A stretch of DNA of 64,000 nucleotides from Favolaschia claudopus (lineage: Eukaryota; Basidiomycota; Agaricomycetes; Agaricales; Mycenaceae). Positions within the stretch are counted from its first letter, which is position 1, and each line of letters begins with the position of its first letter. The stretch is taken from NCBI GenBank assembly GCA_037176885.1, contig JAWWNJ010000163.1, forward strand, positions 124,001 through 188,000. The letters are read 5' to 3'. Below are positions 11,395-22,330 of the stretch, in pieces. The notes under the pieces were generated by a model. The model had not been told where the DNA came from, made no database searches, and saw nothing but the letters and a program-made list of their open reading frames with translations. Both the position numbers and the translations under genes were made by a program.

Positions 11395-12706
11395 ATGCCT
11401 CATGCACCGACAAACAGTGGCACGAGCCTCATGCCAATGAATCCGTTCAGCACTCCAAATCCAAGCACAAGCCAGCTCGCATTAAGCATCAATACCAAGA
11501 TCGAGCCGGTGGGTGTGGAGGTTCCCCCGCCCACACCCAGTCCCACCGAAGCCGAGTTCAACTATTTGCACAATGTCAAAGGCAGGAAAAATGTTTGGCG
11601 CTGGCTTCGTAAGCTTTCTTTTCGTCTATTTTGCACTCGATCAAGATGCGACCTTCATGCAGGATACATTATCCCCGCCCTCCTAATTTTTACGGCCTTG
11701 ATCTTGATTTCCGTGTTCAAAGACCAAATAGTTGACGGCCTTTCGCCGCTTACCGACTGGATGCAAGCACATAATCTTGCTGGCGCCGGGATCATAATTG
11801 GTGCGATGATTATAGTGTCTTTTCCTCCCGTGAGTAAGAATTCAATCACAGTCATACACTAACTAAACTCCGAGATGATTGCAGCTTATCGGCCACGAGA
11901 TTTTGGTCATTCTTTGTGGTGTGTCGTACCAAATTGGAGAGGCCCTCCTCGTCGATACTTGTAATTATTCATCTTGGTATGCAAGTATCTTGTGTGGCTG
12001 ACGATTCTCATCTACTCCAGTGGGCACCCTTGCAGGTGAAATCGCATCTTACTGCGTGTTCAAATATGCCTGTAGCGCACGGGGTCAGAAGCTCGAGGAA
12101 AACAACATCGAGTACGGTGCCATCGCTCATATTGTGAGGGAACGAGGATTTTGGATCGTATTGGTGATGCGTTACTCTGCTATCCCCGCACACTGTGCGT
12201 TGTTTTCATTCCTTCGAGTAAATCGTGAAGGGAATTAACATTTTCTCGCACCACTAGTATCGACTCCCATGTTTGCTACCGTCGGCGTCCCTCCTCTCGT
12301 TTTCCTACTGGCCGCAATCCTTTCTGTTCCGAAATCATTTGTAGCCGTGTATGTCGGCTGGTCTGCCCGTCCTGAGAACGACAGTGAGTAGTTCTCGATA
12401 TTTTGGTGTCTGTAGACCTGATCGTTCATTTTCGCAGACAGCGAATTGGCGAAGATTATGTCCAAAGTTGTCTTGGGAATTTCCCTTTGCATCACATTGG
12501 CTACGTACGTCGAAATTATTTTCCATCATTTCAGCTCTGATTTTGACCCTCTAAAAAGGCTATATTGGCTCTATCGCAAAATGGAGGCTGCAAAGGAGGC
12601 CTATATCTATTCTCGGCGCAAGGCTCGGCAGGCGAGGGAAGCTAAAGGACCCGTCACGATTGCGTTGAATGAAACCGCGATACAAAATCCGGCGGCGCTA
12701 CCCTGA
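11395..12706 (+). CDS. VTT-domain (TVP38/DedA-type) membrane protein, array copy 3
   Basis: Paralogue with the same layout. ATG at 11395; Pro/Ser-rich N-terminus ending PTPSPTEAEFNYLHNVK. After an intron near 11610 the first helix follows (YIIPALLIFTALILISVF), then DGLSPLTDWMQ and an Ile/Ala-rich helix ending SFPP. After another intron come LIGHEILVILCGVSYQIGEALL and GTLAGEIASYCVFKYACSARGQKLEENNIEYGAIAHIVRERG. VMRYSAIPAH follows, then VPPLVFLLAAILSVPKSFVAVYVGWSARPEN. The tail contains AYIYSRRKARQ, with the stop at 12704-12706. It is closest to copy 5, with which it shares INTKIEP/LEPIDK-like N-terminal composition, EYGAIAHIV/EYGALAHIV and GWSARPEN. Like the others it is probably a Golgi or ER membrane protein; the substrate is unknown. 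Confidence 0.88.
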
Positions 12707-14206
12707 AGCAGTTGAATCCGAATACTTTATCTTTTTTTTGACAATGACTACGGTCTGGGACACTTTACTTCTTACCTACAGTCTGGAACACCGATTTTTA
12801 GCCATGTACGTGAGACGATTGATGTAACTCCTCCTTGCGTATTTCTATTTCTCACACGCGCGGGAACAGATTGCATTGAATACATCTTCTTTCGTTGCAG
12901 TTCAATTCTGCTGAAATTCGTTCTTGTGCATGTCGACTGGAGATTTCTCGTTCAGATAACAAATCTCAGCACACCAGTGAGCTTTGTGTTCAAGTTTGGC
13001 TTCGAGAAACTAGAAGCGAACGTTCCCTGAACCACGTACCAAAATTTCGGGTTCCAAAAGTTCCCCCATCGCGATTTGATCCCATCACGTCAATATGTCC
13101 GGCTTAACGGTGACCAAACGGTGACTAGTACTGGTGACTGGCCACTTTCCCTTGCTTCGACAATTCAGAATCAATCCTTCGAAGACATTGGTACGGCGGA
13201 AATACATTCCCTTGTTCTTTGACCCCTTGCCTCTAGGATATGTCTAGCTATTTGATAGCCTCTGCATCGTACGCCGGCGACAGGCCGCGACACATCTGGC
13301 GACTCTAGCATTGCTCTCCGGGATCGAAGCAGATTTCAGCTCAATCACTGGTGGCGTGGAAGGACACTTGGGTCATGACTGCAGACACTCTCGCCGGCAG
13401 TTAACCCTTCAAAAAATGGCTCTTCCACCTTGTTAATGGAACTAATAACTCTCCATTTGCGCAACCATATATGCAAGCCTGTGTTTCGTGCGCCGTTCAC
13501 TGAGGCTATCTTTGTATAATGACCTTGCAGCGGTCGCAGAATTGAACTCAGGTTTCTGAGGGTCAGTGTAGGGTTTTCTCAGCTCTTGAGTTTCTGACAG
13601 ACGACTGATACAAATTATCGCTGACCGTTTTGCGCGATAAAAATACTTCAAACCGGTCACCAATCATGCTTCATGCTTCATGGCCGCAGTAGACCGAACG
13701 ATGCAACCTCCGAACCGCCACCGCTGAGCGGTACTTGGAAACCGATGCGCTCGGGGAGCGCTGTTGCTACTAGTACTGCGGCAACTTGAATGCAGTGCTA
13801 ATCCGGTGAAACGGAAATGCGTAAGGCCTTCCCGTCCGTTTCACTGCTCCGCTATCGCTTTGCGAGTGAGCCACTTTTCTGAATTTGGCTGACGATTTGC
13901 TCCTCCCAATGACCTCGAAAGTTCGAGTTCAGAATTCGATGTTTTGTTGGTTCTCTTCGCTCTCGTTCTTCATCCAAAGCACAGTTGCGATATCTCCAAT
14001 GGTAGCACCATATCTATATATACCCCACACCCATGGATTCGTTGGTTTAAATTTTATTTTACAATTTCTTGTCAAGGATGTTATGTCATTGGAGAGGATG
14101 AGTGTGGCAGTGTCGGGTAAAGGACTTGGCGTTGTTGGGGGGTTGCCATCAATCTCTCTCTCTCTCTTTTCCTTGTATACCTGCGATACCCTCTGGCTCT
14201 TCAGCC
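12707..14206. other. Intergenic region between VTT copies 3 and 4
   Basis: About 1.5 kb with no supported gene. A TATA-like CTATATATA at 14014-14022 and a CT dinucleotide run near 14155-14168 precede copy 4. They are far enough from its ATG to suggest a long leader or a 5' non-coding exon. Confidence 0.5.
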
Positions 14207-16791
14207 ATGACTATGCAATATCCTGCTTACAATGCTCCCCGACCGCAGTATCCGCCGGACGCAAACGCTGCCTCTACCTCCACCTTCTCCTCCACCTACA
14301 AGCACCCAGCTGACGATGTCCGGCTCGGCATGGCCCGCACACCCAGTCCAACTCCCAGCGAAGCAAAGGCACTCAATGAGCCGTTGTTCAGTTGGAAACA
14401 GTTGACAAACTGGAGATTTTGGATACGCAAGGAGTGGATCAGTGCGTTTAGCGCGCTCCGCGTTCTTCTCGTCTTCTCGAAGACTAATTTTGCCCCACCA
14501 GAATACTACATTATTCTCGCCGTTATCATGGCTGTCACCGCACTCCTTTCCATTTATCACCACCAAATAGTTGAAGCCTTGACTCCCGTAACAAAATGGT
14601 TGCACGAGTGAGTTCGCAGTCTTACTTTTCAAAGACAAGATAAGCTGGGACGACCTATTTCTGTCGTTGCAAGAGGCGCTAGCATCGGAGAAGGCGATAT
14701 ATTCGTGCTCAATTTTTTTGTCGCTTGGCGGAGGTATCTCTTGGCAGGTTTTGTGGGGCCGAAAAGAGTCGGGATCAACAACTGGTGTTGACCCAAACTT
14801 TGCTGCTTGCCTTGTTTCCCAAGTCTGGCAGATGCTATCTGGCGCCCCCACGGACAATCTGCGGTGCTGGATTTGTATTGAATTTACGAGATCTAGTGTG
14901 GAAGCAGAATTTGATCTCCACGGCTTCAGCCTGTCTCTGTGTCTACGATGCAGCACAGTCCCCCTTCGTCACTTGCATCTTACCTCCCACCTTCTCTTTT
15001 ACTGAATGTTTTTACTTCAGCCTCAAATTTGGCTGGCTCGTTCCTATCGGCGTCCTCTTCGTCATCTCCTTCCCTCCACTCTTCGGTCACGAAATCGTTG
15101 CTATCCTGTGCGGCGTGGTCTGGGGTCTCTGGGTCGGCTTCGGTATCGTCTCTGCTGGAACATTCCTCGGCGAAGTCGGCAACTTTTACGCCTTCAAGTA
15201 TTGCTGCAGCGCCCGTGGCGAGAAGATGGAACGCACGCAGCTCTCGTATGTCTTTTCTATATGTCGTTTGCGCGTCCCATTGACCGTCTTGTTCAGATAC
15301 GCCTGCTTGGCCCGATCTGTCCGCACAGGCGGCTTCAAGGTCGCCCTCATTGCGCGGTTTAGTGCTATTCCTGGCCACTTTACAACTGCCGTTTTCGCCA
15401 CCTGCGGCATGAACATCTTTGTATTCTCCATCGCAGCCATTCTCTCTATGCCCAAGCAATTCATCACTGTCTACCTAGGCGTGATTCTTGAGCAGAGCGA
15501 TAAAGTATGTTGATCAGTTTTCGTATTCCTTTTTCGACTGACGACGGTACCACAGGGCACCACCACGACGAAATCGAAAATCATCTCGGACTCGGTCCTA
15601 GCTGCTACCTTCCTCGTCACCATCATCGCTCTATGGTGGATTGCCCGGCAAATGGCCATGATGAAGCCGCACGTCATCTACGAGCGCCGCAAAGCAAGGC
15701 AGGGCAAGATGCAAGGCGTGGACTTAAACTTGTATGCCAACCCCAACGACAGCGAGAACAGCATCACCGGCGTCGACATTCCGCTCACCGCCCAGCCAGT
15801 CGAGGGCTCACACCCGCGATATGACTTTGAACAGCAGCAGAGGCAGCGACAGGCTGCTGAGTGGGCGGCGCAACGACGGCAATGGGAGGACCAGCAGAGG
15901 GGTCGGCCCACCGCCAGTAACAATCCGTACGAGCAACAACCTTATTCTCCGCATGGCGACGGACACCAGCAATGGGATGCTCAAGGGCGCGCGGTGGGGT
16001 ATTCGCCTGGCCCCGGGATGGGTCCGGTCATGTACGCACCGCAGCCAATGCGAACCAACTCCGGAGGACGGACGCCGATCCAGGCGGACAGCCTATACAC
16101 GCGCCACGTACCAGGCGAGGCGGAGGTGCATGCGCACGGGCGTGGGGGAGCGACGACGGGCGCGGGGATGATGTCGGTGGTGCGGGAAGGCACCGGAGAT
16201 GAAGTTGGGTGGGAGATGGGGCAGGCGCAGACGCAGATGCGGCAGCGGAGTCCGCCGGTGCAGATTCAGCCGCCGCGGCAGTATGCGACGAGCCCTCCCG
16301 CACAGCAGCAGTACACGACCAGTCCGCCCACACGGCAATATACCACTAGTCCGCCTACGCGGCAATTTACCAGCCCGCCTGCGCGGCAGTATACGATGAG
16401 CCCGCCTCGGGTTCAGCCGCCTCCACCAGAACCTGCGACACCCACGCAAGCACAATATGCTACGTATCAGCCACCCCCGTCGGCGGCGTCGACAACGTTG
16501 GCGTATCTGAAGAGTCCGTTTGAGGATCCCTCGTTTGGTACGTTTCGTTCCCTTGTAGTCTCTCGTTTGCTGACGCAATCTATTTATGCAGAGACAGGGC
16601 ACCAACACCACCTCGACCCTTCCACTTCCACCTTTGGACACGGCGTCGAGCCCACCGGCGCGTCATATCACACCGCGTACGGATCGGAGTCTTTCGACAG
16701 CCACGAACCACTAGCGAACGCTGCACCGCCGCCAGCTCGCACGGGAGCGCTCTCACCGCCGCCACCGAGTTATCGTACGAATGTGCGCTAA
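14207..16791 (+). CDS. VTT-domain membrane protein with long Pro/Gln-rich tail, array copy 4
   Basis: Largest paralogue. ATG at 14207; N-terminus with MARTPSPTPSEAKAL, first helix YYIILAVIMAVTALLSIY, then VTKWLHD. A 413 nt intron (14608-15020) sits at the same codon where copy 1 has an intron of ordinary size. The core has WLVPIGVLFVISFPPLFGHE, CGVVWGLWVGFGIVSAGTF, GEVGNFYAFKYCCSARGEKM, ARFSAIPGHFTTAVFATCGM and SMPKQFITVYLG. After the last helix comes YERRKARQGKMQGVDLNLY. Unlike the other copies, about 310 more residues follow. They are Gln/Arg-rich, then Gly-rich, then tandem QYTTSPPTR-type repeats (about 16270-16410) and a Pro-rich end. A small intron near 16538-16592 splits the tail. The extension is probably cytosolic and disordered and may bind partners. 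Confidence 0.88.
16265..16415 (+). repeat. Tandem QYTTSPPTR-type coding repeats in VTT copy 4
   Basis: Five consecutive units of about nine to ten residues: RQYATSPPA, QQYTTSPPT, RQYTTSPPT, RQFTSPPA, RQYTMSPP. They carry repeated Ser-Pro sites in the C-terminal tail. Confidence 0.8.
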
Positions 16792-17212
16792 TAAAGAAGG
16801 AGGGAGTTGGAGGGAGACCGTATGTATATATGGATGGGCGGACGGACGGACACGACACTCATTATGGCCATACAATACCTTATCAAGTATTCATCCGGCA
16901 GCGGTCCTACTCACCTATCATTTTTTCACGCCATTTAACGTTAACTTATCATTTGCTTGCTTTTGTTTGATGCCTGCGTGCGCTCGGAACTTTTGGATAA
17001 AGAAAATCCACCCATTACCGTCGTGTATTTGCGCCGTATTGTGCCGGCTAGTCTATGTTACTGCTTCTCTTACTGACCGATGTAGAGTACTCGTCCAATT
17101 TGTTTACTTGTACATGATCTACTTTCATTGACTTTCATTCGACTCCGGGAGGATCAAATCGCGATGGGGAGTCTTGGACCCATCAGCCCTTCCAGATGGC
17201 GTGCGGTGAACA
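16792..17212. other. Intergenic region between convergent VTT copies 4 and 5
   Basis: The 3' flanks of two tail-to-tail paralogues. I see no gene here. Confidence 0.5.
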
Positions 17213-18469
17213 TTAGGGCGCGACATAGACCGGTCCTTTGGTTTTCTCTTGCCGAGCTTTGCGCCGAGAATGGATGTAATTCTCCTTGTCTTTGTTCATT
17301 CGTCGACGAATCCACCATAGACTTGTAAGATGAAGAGTGAGCTGGAAAACAAACTGGAACGAGCGTATACACATACGCAACAAAGGTGATGCAGAGGCCA
17401 ATGGCCAAGACTACTTTGGAGACGATGTTGGCGATGTTATTGCCTGTCGAAAGATTAGCGATACTCTCGAGAAAAGCCGATTTAATAGGGGATAATTACC
17501 CTCGTTCTCCGGTCGAGCAGACCAGCCCACGAACACAGGGACAAGTGATTTGGGGAGAGCGAGAACCACTGCCAGCAAGAATTTGTAAAAAGGAACACCA
17601 ACGGCCGCGAACAGGGGAGTAGACACTGATTAAAGAGGTCATGATAACATTTAGGCCATGGGTCAGGCCAACGAACAATGAGCGGGGATGGCGCTGTATC
17701 TCATAACGAGAAGAATCCAAATTTGACCGTCCTTTCGGCGAACGATATGAGCTAGAGCCCCGTATTCGATCTTGCTTTCCTCGAGCTTGCGGCCCCGCGC
17801 AGTGCAGGCGTATCTGAATACAAAGAAACTCGCGACTTCTCCCAAGACGGTTCCCACTTGATGATGTTGGTTAGCATTTACCGAGAACCGATACACTCGT
17901 AGGATACCTACAAGCGTCGACAAGGCATGCCTCTCCGAACTCGAAGGACACACCGCACAAAACAGCAAGAATCTCGTGGCCGATGAGCTGTAGAAGCGAA
18001 GTTAGTCCTTGATCGGAACATGGGGAACAAGGTCGATTTACGGGAGGAAACGAGACGATGATCATGGCACCGATTATGATTGCAGCACCAGCAGGGTTGT
18101 TGTCCTTGATCCAGTCAGTCAAGGGTTCGAGGCCGTCCACTATCTTTTCACGCAATATCGAAATGAGGAGTAGTGCCGTGAACACAATGAGGGCGGGCAC
18201 AATTGCTCCTGAGGTGGACGCTTCAGTCGAATGCCTCCAAGGCAAGACAAGGACTTACGAAGCCAATACCAGATACTTCTCTTCCTCCTGACGCCATGTA
18301 GGTAGTTCAGCTCAGCTTCAGTCGCGTCGGGTGTTGACGGCGAGGCCTCGACATGCGACGGGACCTCCACAATGGTCACGGTCAGAGGGAATTCATTCTT
18401 GCTTGAGCCAGCTTTGTCGATAGGTTCCAAAGCCAAGGCGGAGTTCGTGGTCGATTCATTATTAGCCAT
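17213..18469 (-). CDS. VTT-domain (TVP38/DedA-type) membrane protein, array copy 5 (inverted)
   Basis: Paralogue on the opposite strand. ATG at 18469 (MANNESTTNSALALEPIDK). The motif before the first helix is diverged (SPSTPDATEAELNYLHGVRRK, keeping TEAELNYLH). The first helix is IVPALIVFTALLLISILR, followed by DGLEPLTDWIKD and GAAIIIGAMIIVSFPP. After introns come LIGHEILAVLCGVSFEFGEACL, GTVLGEVASFFVFRYACTAR, KIEYGALAHIVR, VMRYSAIPAHC and VPFYKFLLAVVLALPKSLV. Near the end are GWSARPENEG and a tail with NYIHSRRKARQEKTKG; the stop is at 17213-17215. It pairs most closely with copy 3. An inverted duplication of that copy is a simple explanation. It is tail-to-tail with copy 4. Confidence 0.88.
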
Positions 18470-18541
18470 GAGGGACAATGACGCGCGAAACAAGACCAGA
18501 ACATTTCCATGACCTTATGAAGGGTCATTCGCAAGGCTTTG

Positions 18542-19173
18542 GCTCATGATCAGAAGAGTTTCCCCATGGTTCTCGAGATGTAAATGACCACAGCTTTATT
18601 TTGGTCGACTTCCATGATTGCCATGTGGTGAAGGTGCTCTTGGTATCCGAGCAGGTGAACCGCGGAAGCCAGTAGGCGGTGGACGGCTTTGGGCTTCTGT
18701 TCCAATTAGGGATTAGAGGTTGGGTGAGTAGCCTTGTATGACATATCAACATCACGTAGCTATCTCTGATTGGAGCCCACATCCGCGACTTGAGAACGCT
18801 GGCGAAAAAGCCCTCGAATATCGACGCTAGGGCCCAAGGAGGGAGGGCCAACTAGCAGACCATGCGATGGGAAATTCAGTGCGGAGATGTTGGCAGATTC
18901 GGAGCATTTCGAGTAGGGCGAACGCAGCGTCAAAGTCGCAATTGCTCTCCAGTATCCGCCATTGAACAACGGGGCACAGAATAGCGGAACATTTCCGCAA
19001 CTGTAATATGAATTGACCATATCTCGGTGTTTGCTTTTACCAGCCCTGATGGTGATAACGAAGCTGTAGCGACTCTCGGGGAATCGGTTATTGGTCTGTT
19101 GCTGGGGCCGGAGGTTAATCTCCTGCATCTCCTGCATTCGGAAGCCGGCACTTCGAGAATTTGTTTGGGACAT
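18542..19173 (-). CDS. Hypothetical multi-exon gene, structure unresolved, possibly degraded
   Basis: I do not recognise this gene. The ATG at 19173 opens MSQTNSRSAGFRMQEMQEIN, with a donor near 19045. Downstream, coding-like stretches appear in different frames: DFDAAFALLEMLRICQHL (about 18930-18870), SIFEGFFASVLKSRMWAPIR (about 18825-18765), and, after a clear intron, a last exon with AVHRLLASAVHLLGYQEHL and IMEVDQNKAVVIYISRTMGK ending LF and a stop at 18542-18544. The last intron is well formed (donor after DSY, acceptor TTGGAACAG). No GT-AG intron of normal size joins the two middle stretches in frame. Either a boundary is missed or there is a frameshift. Confidence 0.4.
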
Positions 19174-19408
19174 ACTGCAGGGGTAGAGAACAGATTACAA
19201 TCATGACACCGAAATCACAACTCGGTGCGTATTTGGCGAGTTGTGGTCGAGATATTAGGTTGGAAGTATGCGAATTTTGAACGCATTGTCATTGGAGACG
19301 AGAGCAACAATGCCGCTCAGTTGATTTGCGGTCGGTATCTATCGGAATCCTGAACAAACAGTAGAAGTGAAGCCGAGGAAATCATAATAGTCTGCTCAGT
19401 TTAAATTT

Positions 19409-21281
19409 TCACGCGCACCTATCAGTCACGCCGTCAAACGAGAACCAATTACTCACCGCTTCGACAAAGAAGACCGTCTGCGGTACAGATGCGATTGTTC
19501 TGTGTACGTTTTGAGATCAGTATGTACTCGTTACGGAAGCAAGGACAAGACAAACGCGGTGAGGATGCCACCCATGAGGAGGGGAGAAGCAAAGAGTCCC
19601 AGACCCCAAAGCATTTCTATCGCACCGAGTGCCTCGCCTGCAGTAGAACGAAGATAAGTGGGTTGATCACCAAAATCGCAACGGACAGACCTTGCTTGAG
19701 CGGCTCAACAGATGCAGCAACAAGACTGCGTACAGCCGGTGCATACCCCGGCCCACAACCAATCAAAATGACCGCTGTGGAATGCACAAAGTGAGACGCA
19801 AAACGTCGCGAAGAATGCACCAAGAGACAAACCTAAAAGCTGCGTTGGACGGGTGTGCATGTATCCGAAAACGACGTAGGCGGAGGCCTCAACAACCCAC
19901 GAAACGAGGGCAATGTGAACGTCCAGTCGATCGGTGGTGGTGTCGGAACTTGCGATGGCCGAGACTGGACGCTGGTATCGAAGCCGTAACAACCGAACAA
20001 GGTAAGGAATCACAATGGTGAGAACGAACATGTTCGTCGCGCTCAATGCTGTCAAGGTATACCCCGTCTGTAAAAGCTTTCAGTCGGTGCATCGAAACAA
20101 CTAGTAGCAGAGCAGATACCTCTGCAGGCGTGTAGCGATATAAGGAGGTGACTATGGTGACAAGCGACGGGACGGCGTACCCCGCTCCAAGACCACCGAG
20201 GAACATGTGCACGGCGCAGATAAGCAAGCGCCAGTTCCGCCTCCCCGTTAGAGGATCGTGGACCGGGGCAAGCAGCTTGAGCGGGGCGAGCAAGGTCGAT
20301 GCACGAGAGACGATGCCGTGCGAGCGGCTTCCAGAGGACTCATCGTGCCGCTGCAGTAGTGCGTCCCGTTTCTCCTTCGGGAATGATTCGGGGAGGATTA
20401 ACCATACATACAGCAGTCCTGCTGTCCAGAGTCCTCCTGCAATAACGTAGACTACTAATGCATTACCACCACGAGTGGTGATGGTCCCGCCAAAACTGAA
20501 GGACAGGATGCTCCCTTGGGCCGAATCAGCGTTGTTCTCTACCTATAGAATCCACTCACCCAAGGCAGACCAACCAGAAACCGAGCTTAGAGCGGAGGTC
20601 CTGACCAATGGTGTCAACGACAGTTTCACGAGCTATCAAACTGACCTACCTTGATTCCTCCTGCACCAGATCAACGAGATAGATATTCGCAACAAAAGCG
20701 ATCAGATTCGCCTGCGAAAAGCTGGAACAAACCAGCCAGAGTGCAAACAACGGAACATGCAGGTCGGTTTCCGCCGCCACTGTTGAGCAAAGAAGTGCGA
20801 TATCGGCAGCCAACCCGATGCTCAATACGCTTGCCAGTGCTGTCCGGCGTCCAAATCGTGCTGCAAGATAGCTGAGTGACGCATATCCGCCGAGAGCTAG
20901 CTTGCAATGCGTCAGTCGTGTGTACTCGACGAGGGTGTAACCCTCGGGAACGCGTAAGCAAGACGCACATCCTATACCGTCCAACAACGCGACGACCGTG
21001 ATGAACGCGGCGTAGCTCTCTCCGACAGCGGGCACTGCGCACAACTCGTCGGGTATGGAGCCGTTGGGTGGAATGCTAGCAGGATCATGTATCTTATAGT
21101 ACCTGCGACAGATGAACTGCTGCAGAATGTAGAACGTTGTCGTCGTTGGAAGGAGAGTAGCTATGCGGCATAGGAGTGCCAGAGGAACGATGAGTATAGC
21201 CCCAGAGATACGGCGACGTTCATTCGTCGGAGGTGAGTTGGGGTCGAGGAGAGGAACGCGCTCTGCGTCGTCTAGGGTCAT
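19409..21281 (-). CDS. Major facilitator superfamily transporter
   Basis: Twelve-helix secondary transporter of the plasma or vacuolar membrane; substrate unknown. ATG at 21281 (MTLDDAERVPLLDPNSPP, a short acidic cytosolic start). The first helix is GAILIVPLALLCRIATLLP. The loop between helices 2 and 3 has the MFS signature LAARFGRRTAL, followed by long hydrophobic segments. A central cytosolic loop is basic (LILPESFPKEKRDALLQRH). The second half begins NWRLLICAVHMFLGGLGAGYA. Late helices include AYVVFGYMHTRPTQLLGLSL and a pore-like stretch ending EMLWGLGLFASPLLMGGIL. The final short exon encodes TIASVPQTVFFVEA, with a probable stop at 19409-19411; the very end is the least certain part. The arrangement resembles fungal relatives of SLC46/hiat1-like carriers, which is an inference. 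Confidence 0.82.
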
Positions 21282-21373
21282 GGGAAGTCCGAAGAGCGTA
21301 AGACTGCAATGATGAGAACGGGTTTTTAGCGCTGTTCTTGATGCTTCTCCCGCTCCCCACACGTTAGATTGTG

Positions 21374-21381
21374 TATATATA
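21374..21381 (-). promoter_or_regulatory. TATA box of the MFS transporter gene
   Basis: TATATATA lies 93 bp upstream of the ATG at 21281, a suitable distance for a core promoter on the minus strand. Confidence 0.5.
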
Positions 21382-22055
21382 GCACAGTCTACTCGTATCT
21401 CTCGCGGCCTGACTGGAGTTCAAGACGCCGACGCCGACCGCTGAACAGAGGTACGGTGGGTGGCATTGACTCCCATTGAGACGGACTTCGGACAGTGCCA
21501 AGCAGGTAGGGTCAAGTTAGCTGAGATGGGCAGGCAGCTTCAAGTCCAGAAGGATAGACCAGACTGCGATAGACACCTTGAAATGCTGCACCATTTGAAA
21601 TTTGACCTTTTGTCGACGTTCGTGACTTGTTCGTGACGGTTCGTCCCAAATTCGTGTTCGCCACAAAAGGAAATTTTCAATTATTTGCTATTATTTACTG
21701 TAGATATCGTGTAAGCCGGGATTTTCCGAACTTCGTTCCGACGTCTCCATCCTCCCAATAAAAAAATGATTACAGGACCATATACTGTAATGCAGATCCA
21801 GGTAGAATCAGTACATTGTACGTGAAGAAGAGCTCACGCAGTTTTTCAACCATTCAGTTTGATGGCCGATTCCCACGGTTGAAGTTGAACTCCTGTCAAT
21901 CGAGTTTCTGAGTTTTGTTGACTGTGTCGCTTGCATCTATGACTCGTAGTATGAGTGTTTTTTGACGTACCAAGTTAGCTCTCGTGTTGCTGTCCAGCTC
22001 TCCAAATGACCATGGAAGATACACAGAAATTCTCGTCGATCATGTTTCCAGGTTA

Positions 22056-22318
22056 CTGTAGTATTTCCTTCAATTCGTTTTGTCACTTGTCACAAGCCCC
22101 AAAAACGACGAAAATTTTGGCGAGTCACAGCGTCACAAAGGTCTCATGCGAATGGTCCGCCAAAGTCACACGGAATTTTGCCCGTTTACGGCCCAAAATA
22201 GGGGTGAAAAAACGAAAATTTTCGCAAGTCACACCGGTCCGGGCTCCCATACGAAAGGTCAGGTTCGTATGAGATGTCACACCCCAAATCGGCTTACGAA
22301 TTGAACAAAATACTACAG
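22056..22318. mobile_element. Tc1/mariner-like MITE (non-autonomous) with TA target duplication
   Basis: The left end CTGTAGTATTTCCTTCAATTC matches the reverse complement of the right end with two mismatches over about 23 bases. Both ends are flanked directly by TA (22054-22055 and 22319-22320), the target duplication of Tc1/mariner elements. The 263 bp interior has no transposase frame and is rich in GTCACA and GAAAATTTTCG motifs. The right end lies 12 bp beyond the stop codon of the adjacent transporter, so it probably sits in that gene's 3' untranslated region. Confidence 0.7.
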
Positions 22319-22330
22319 TATCTAGGACAG

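Larger units (their letters stand above)
21282..22330. other. Intergenic region holding a MITE
   Basis: Upstream region of the MFS gene (minus-strand TATA at 21374-21381) and downstream flank of the EamA transporter gene. It contains a 263 bp inverted-repeat element at 22056-22318. No coding region is seen. Confidence 0.6.
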
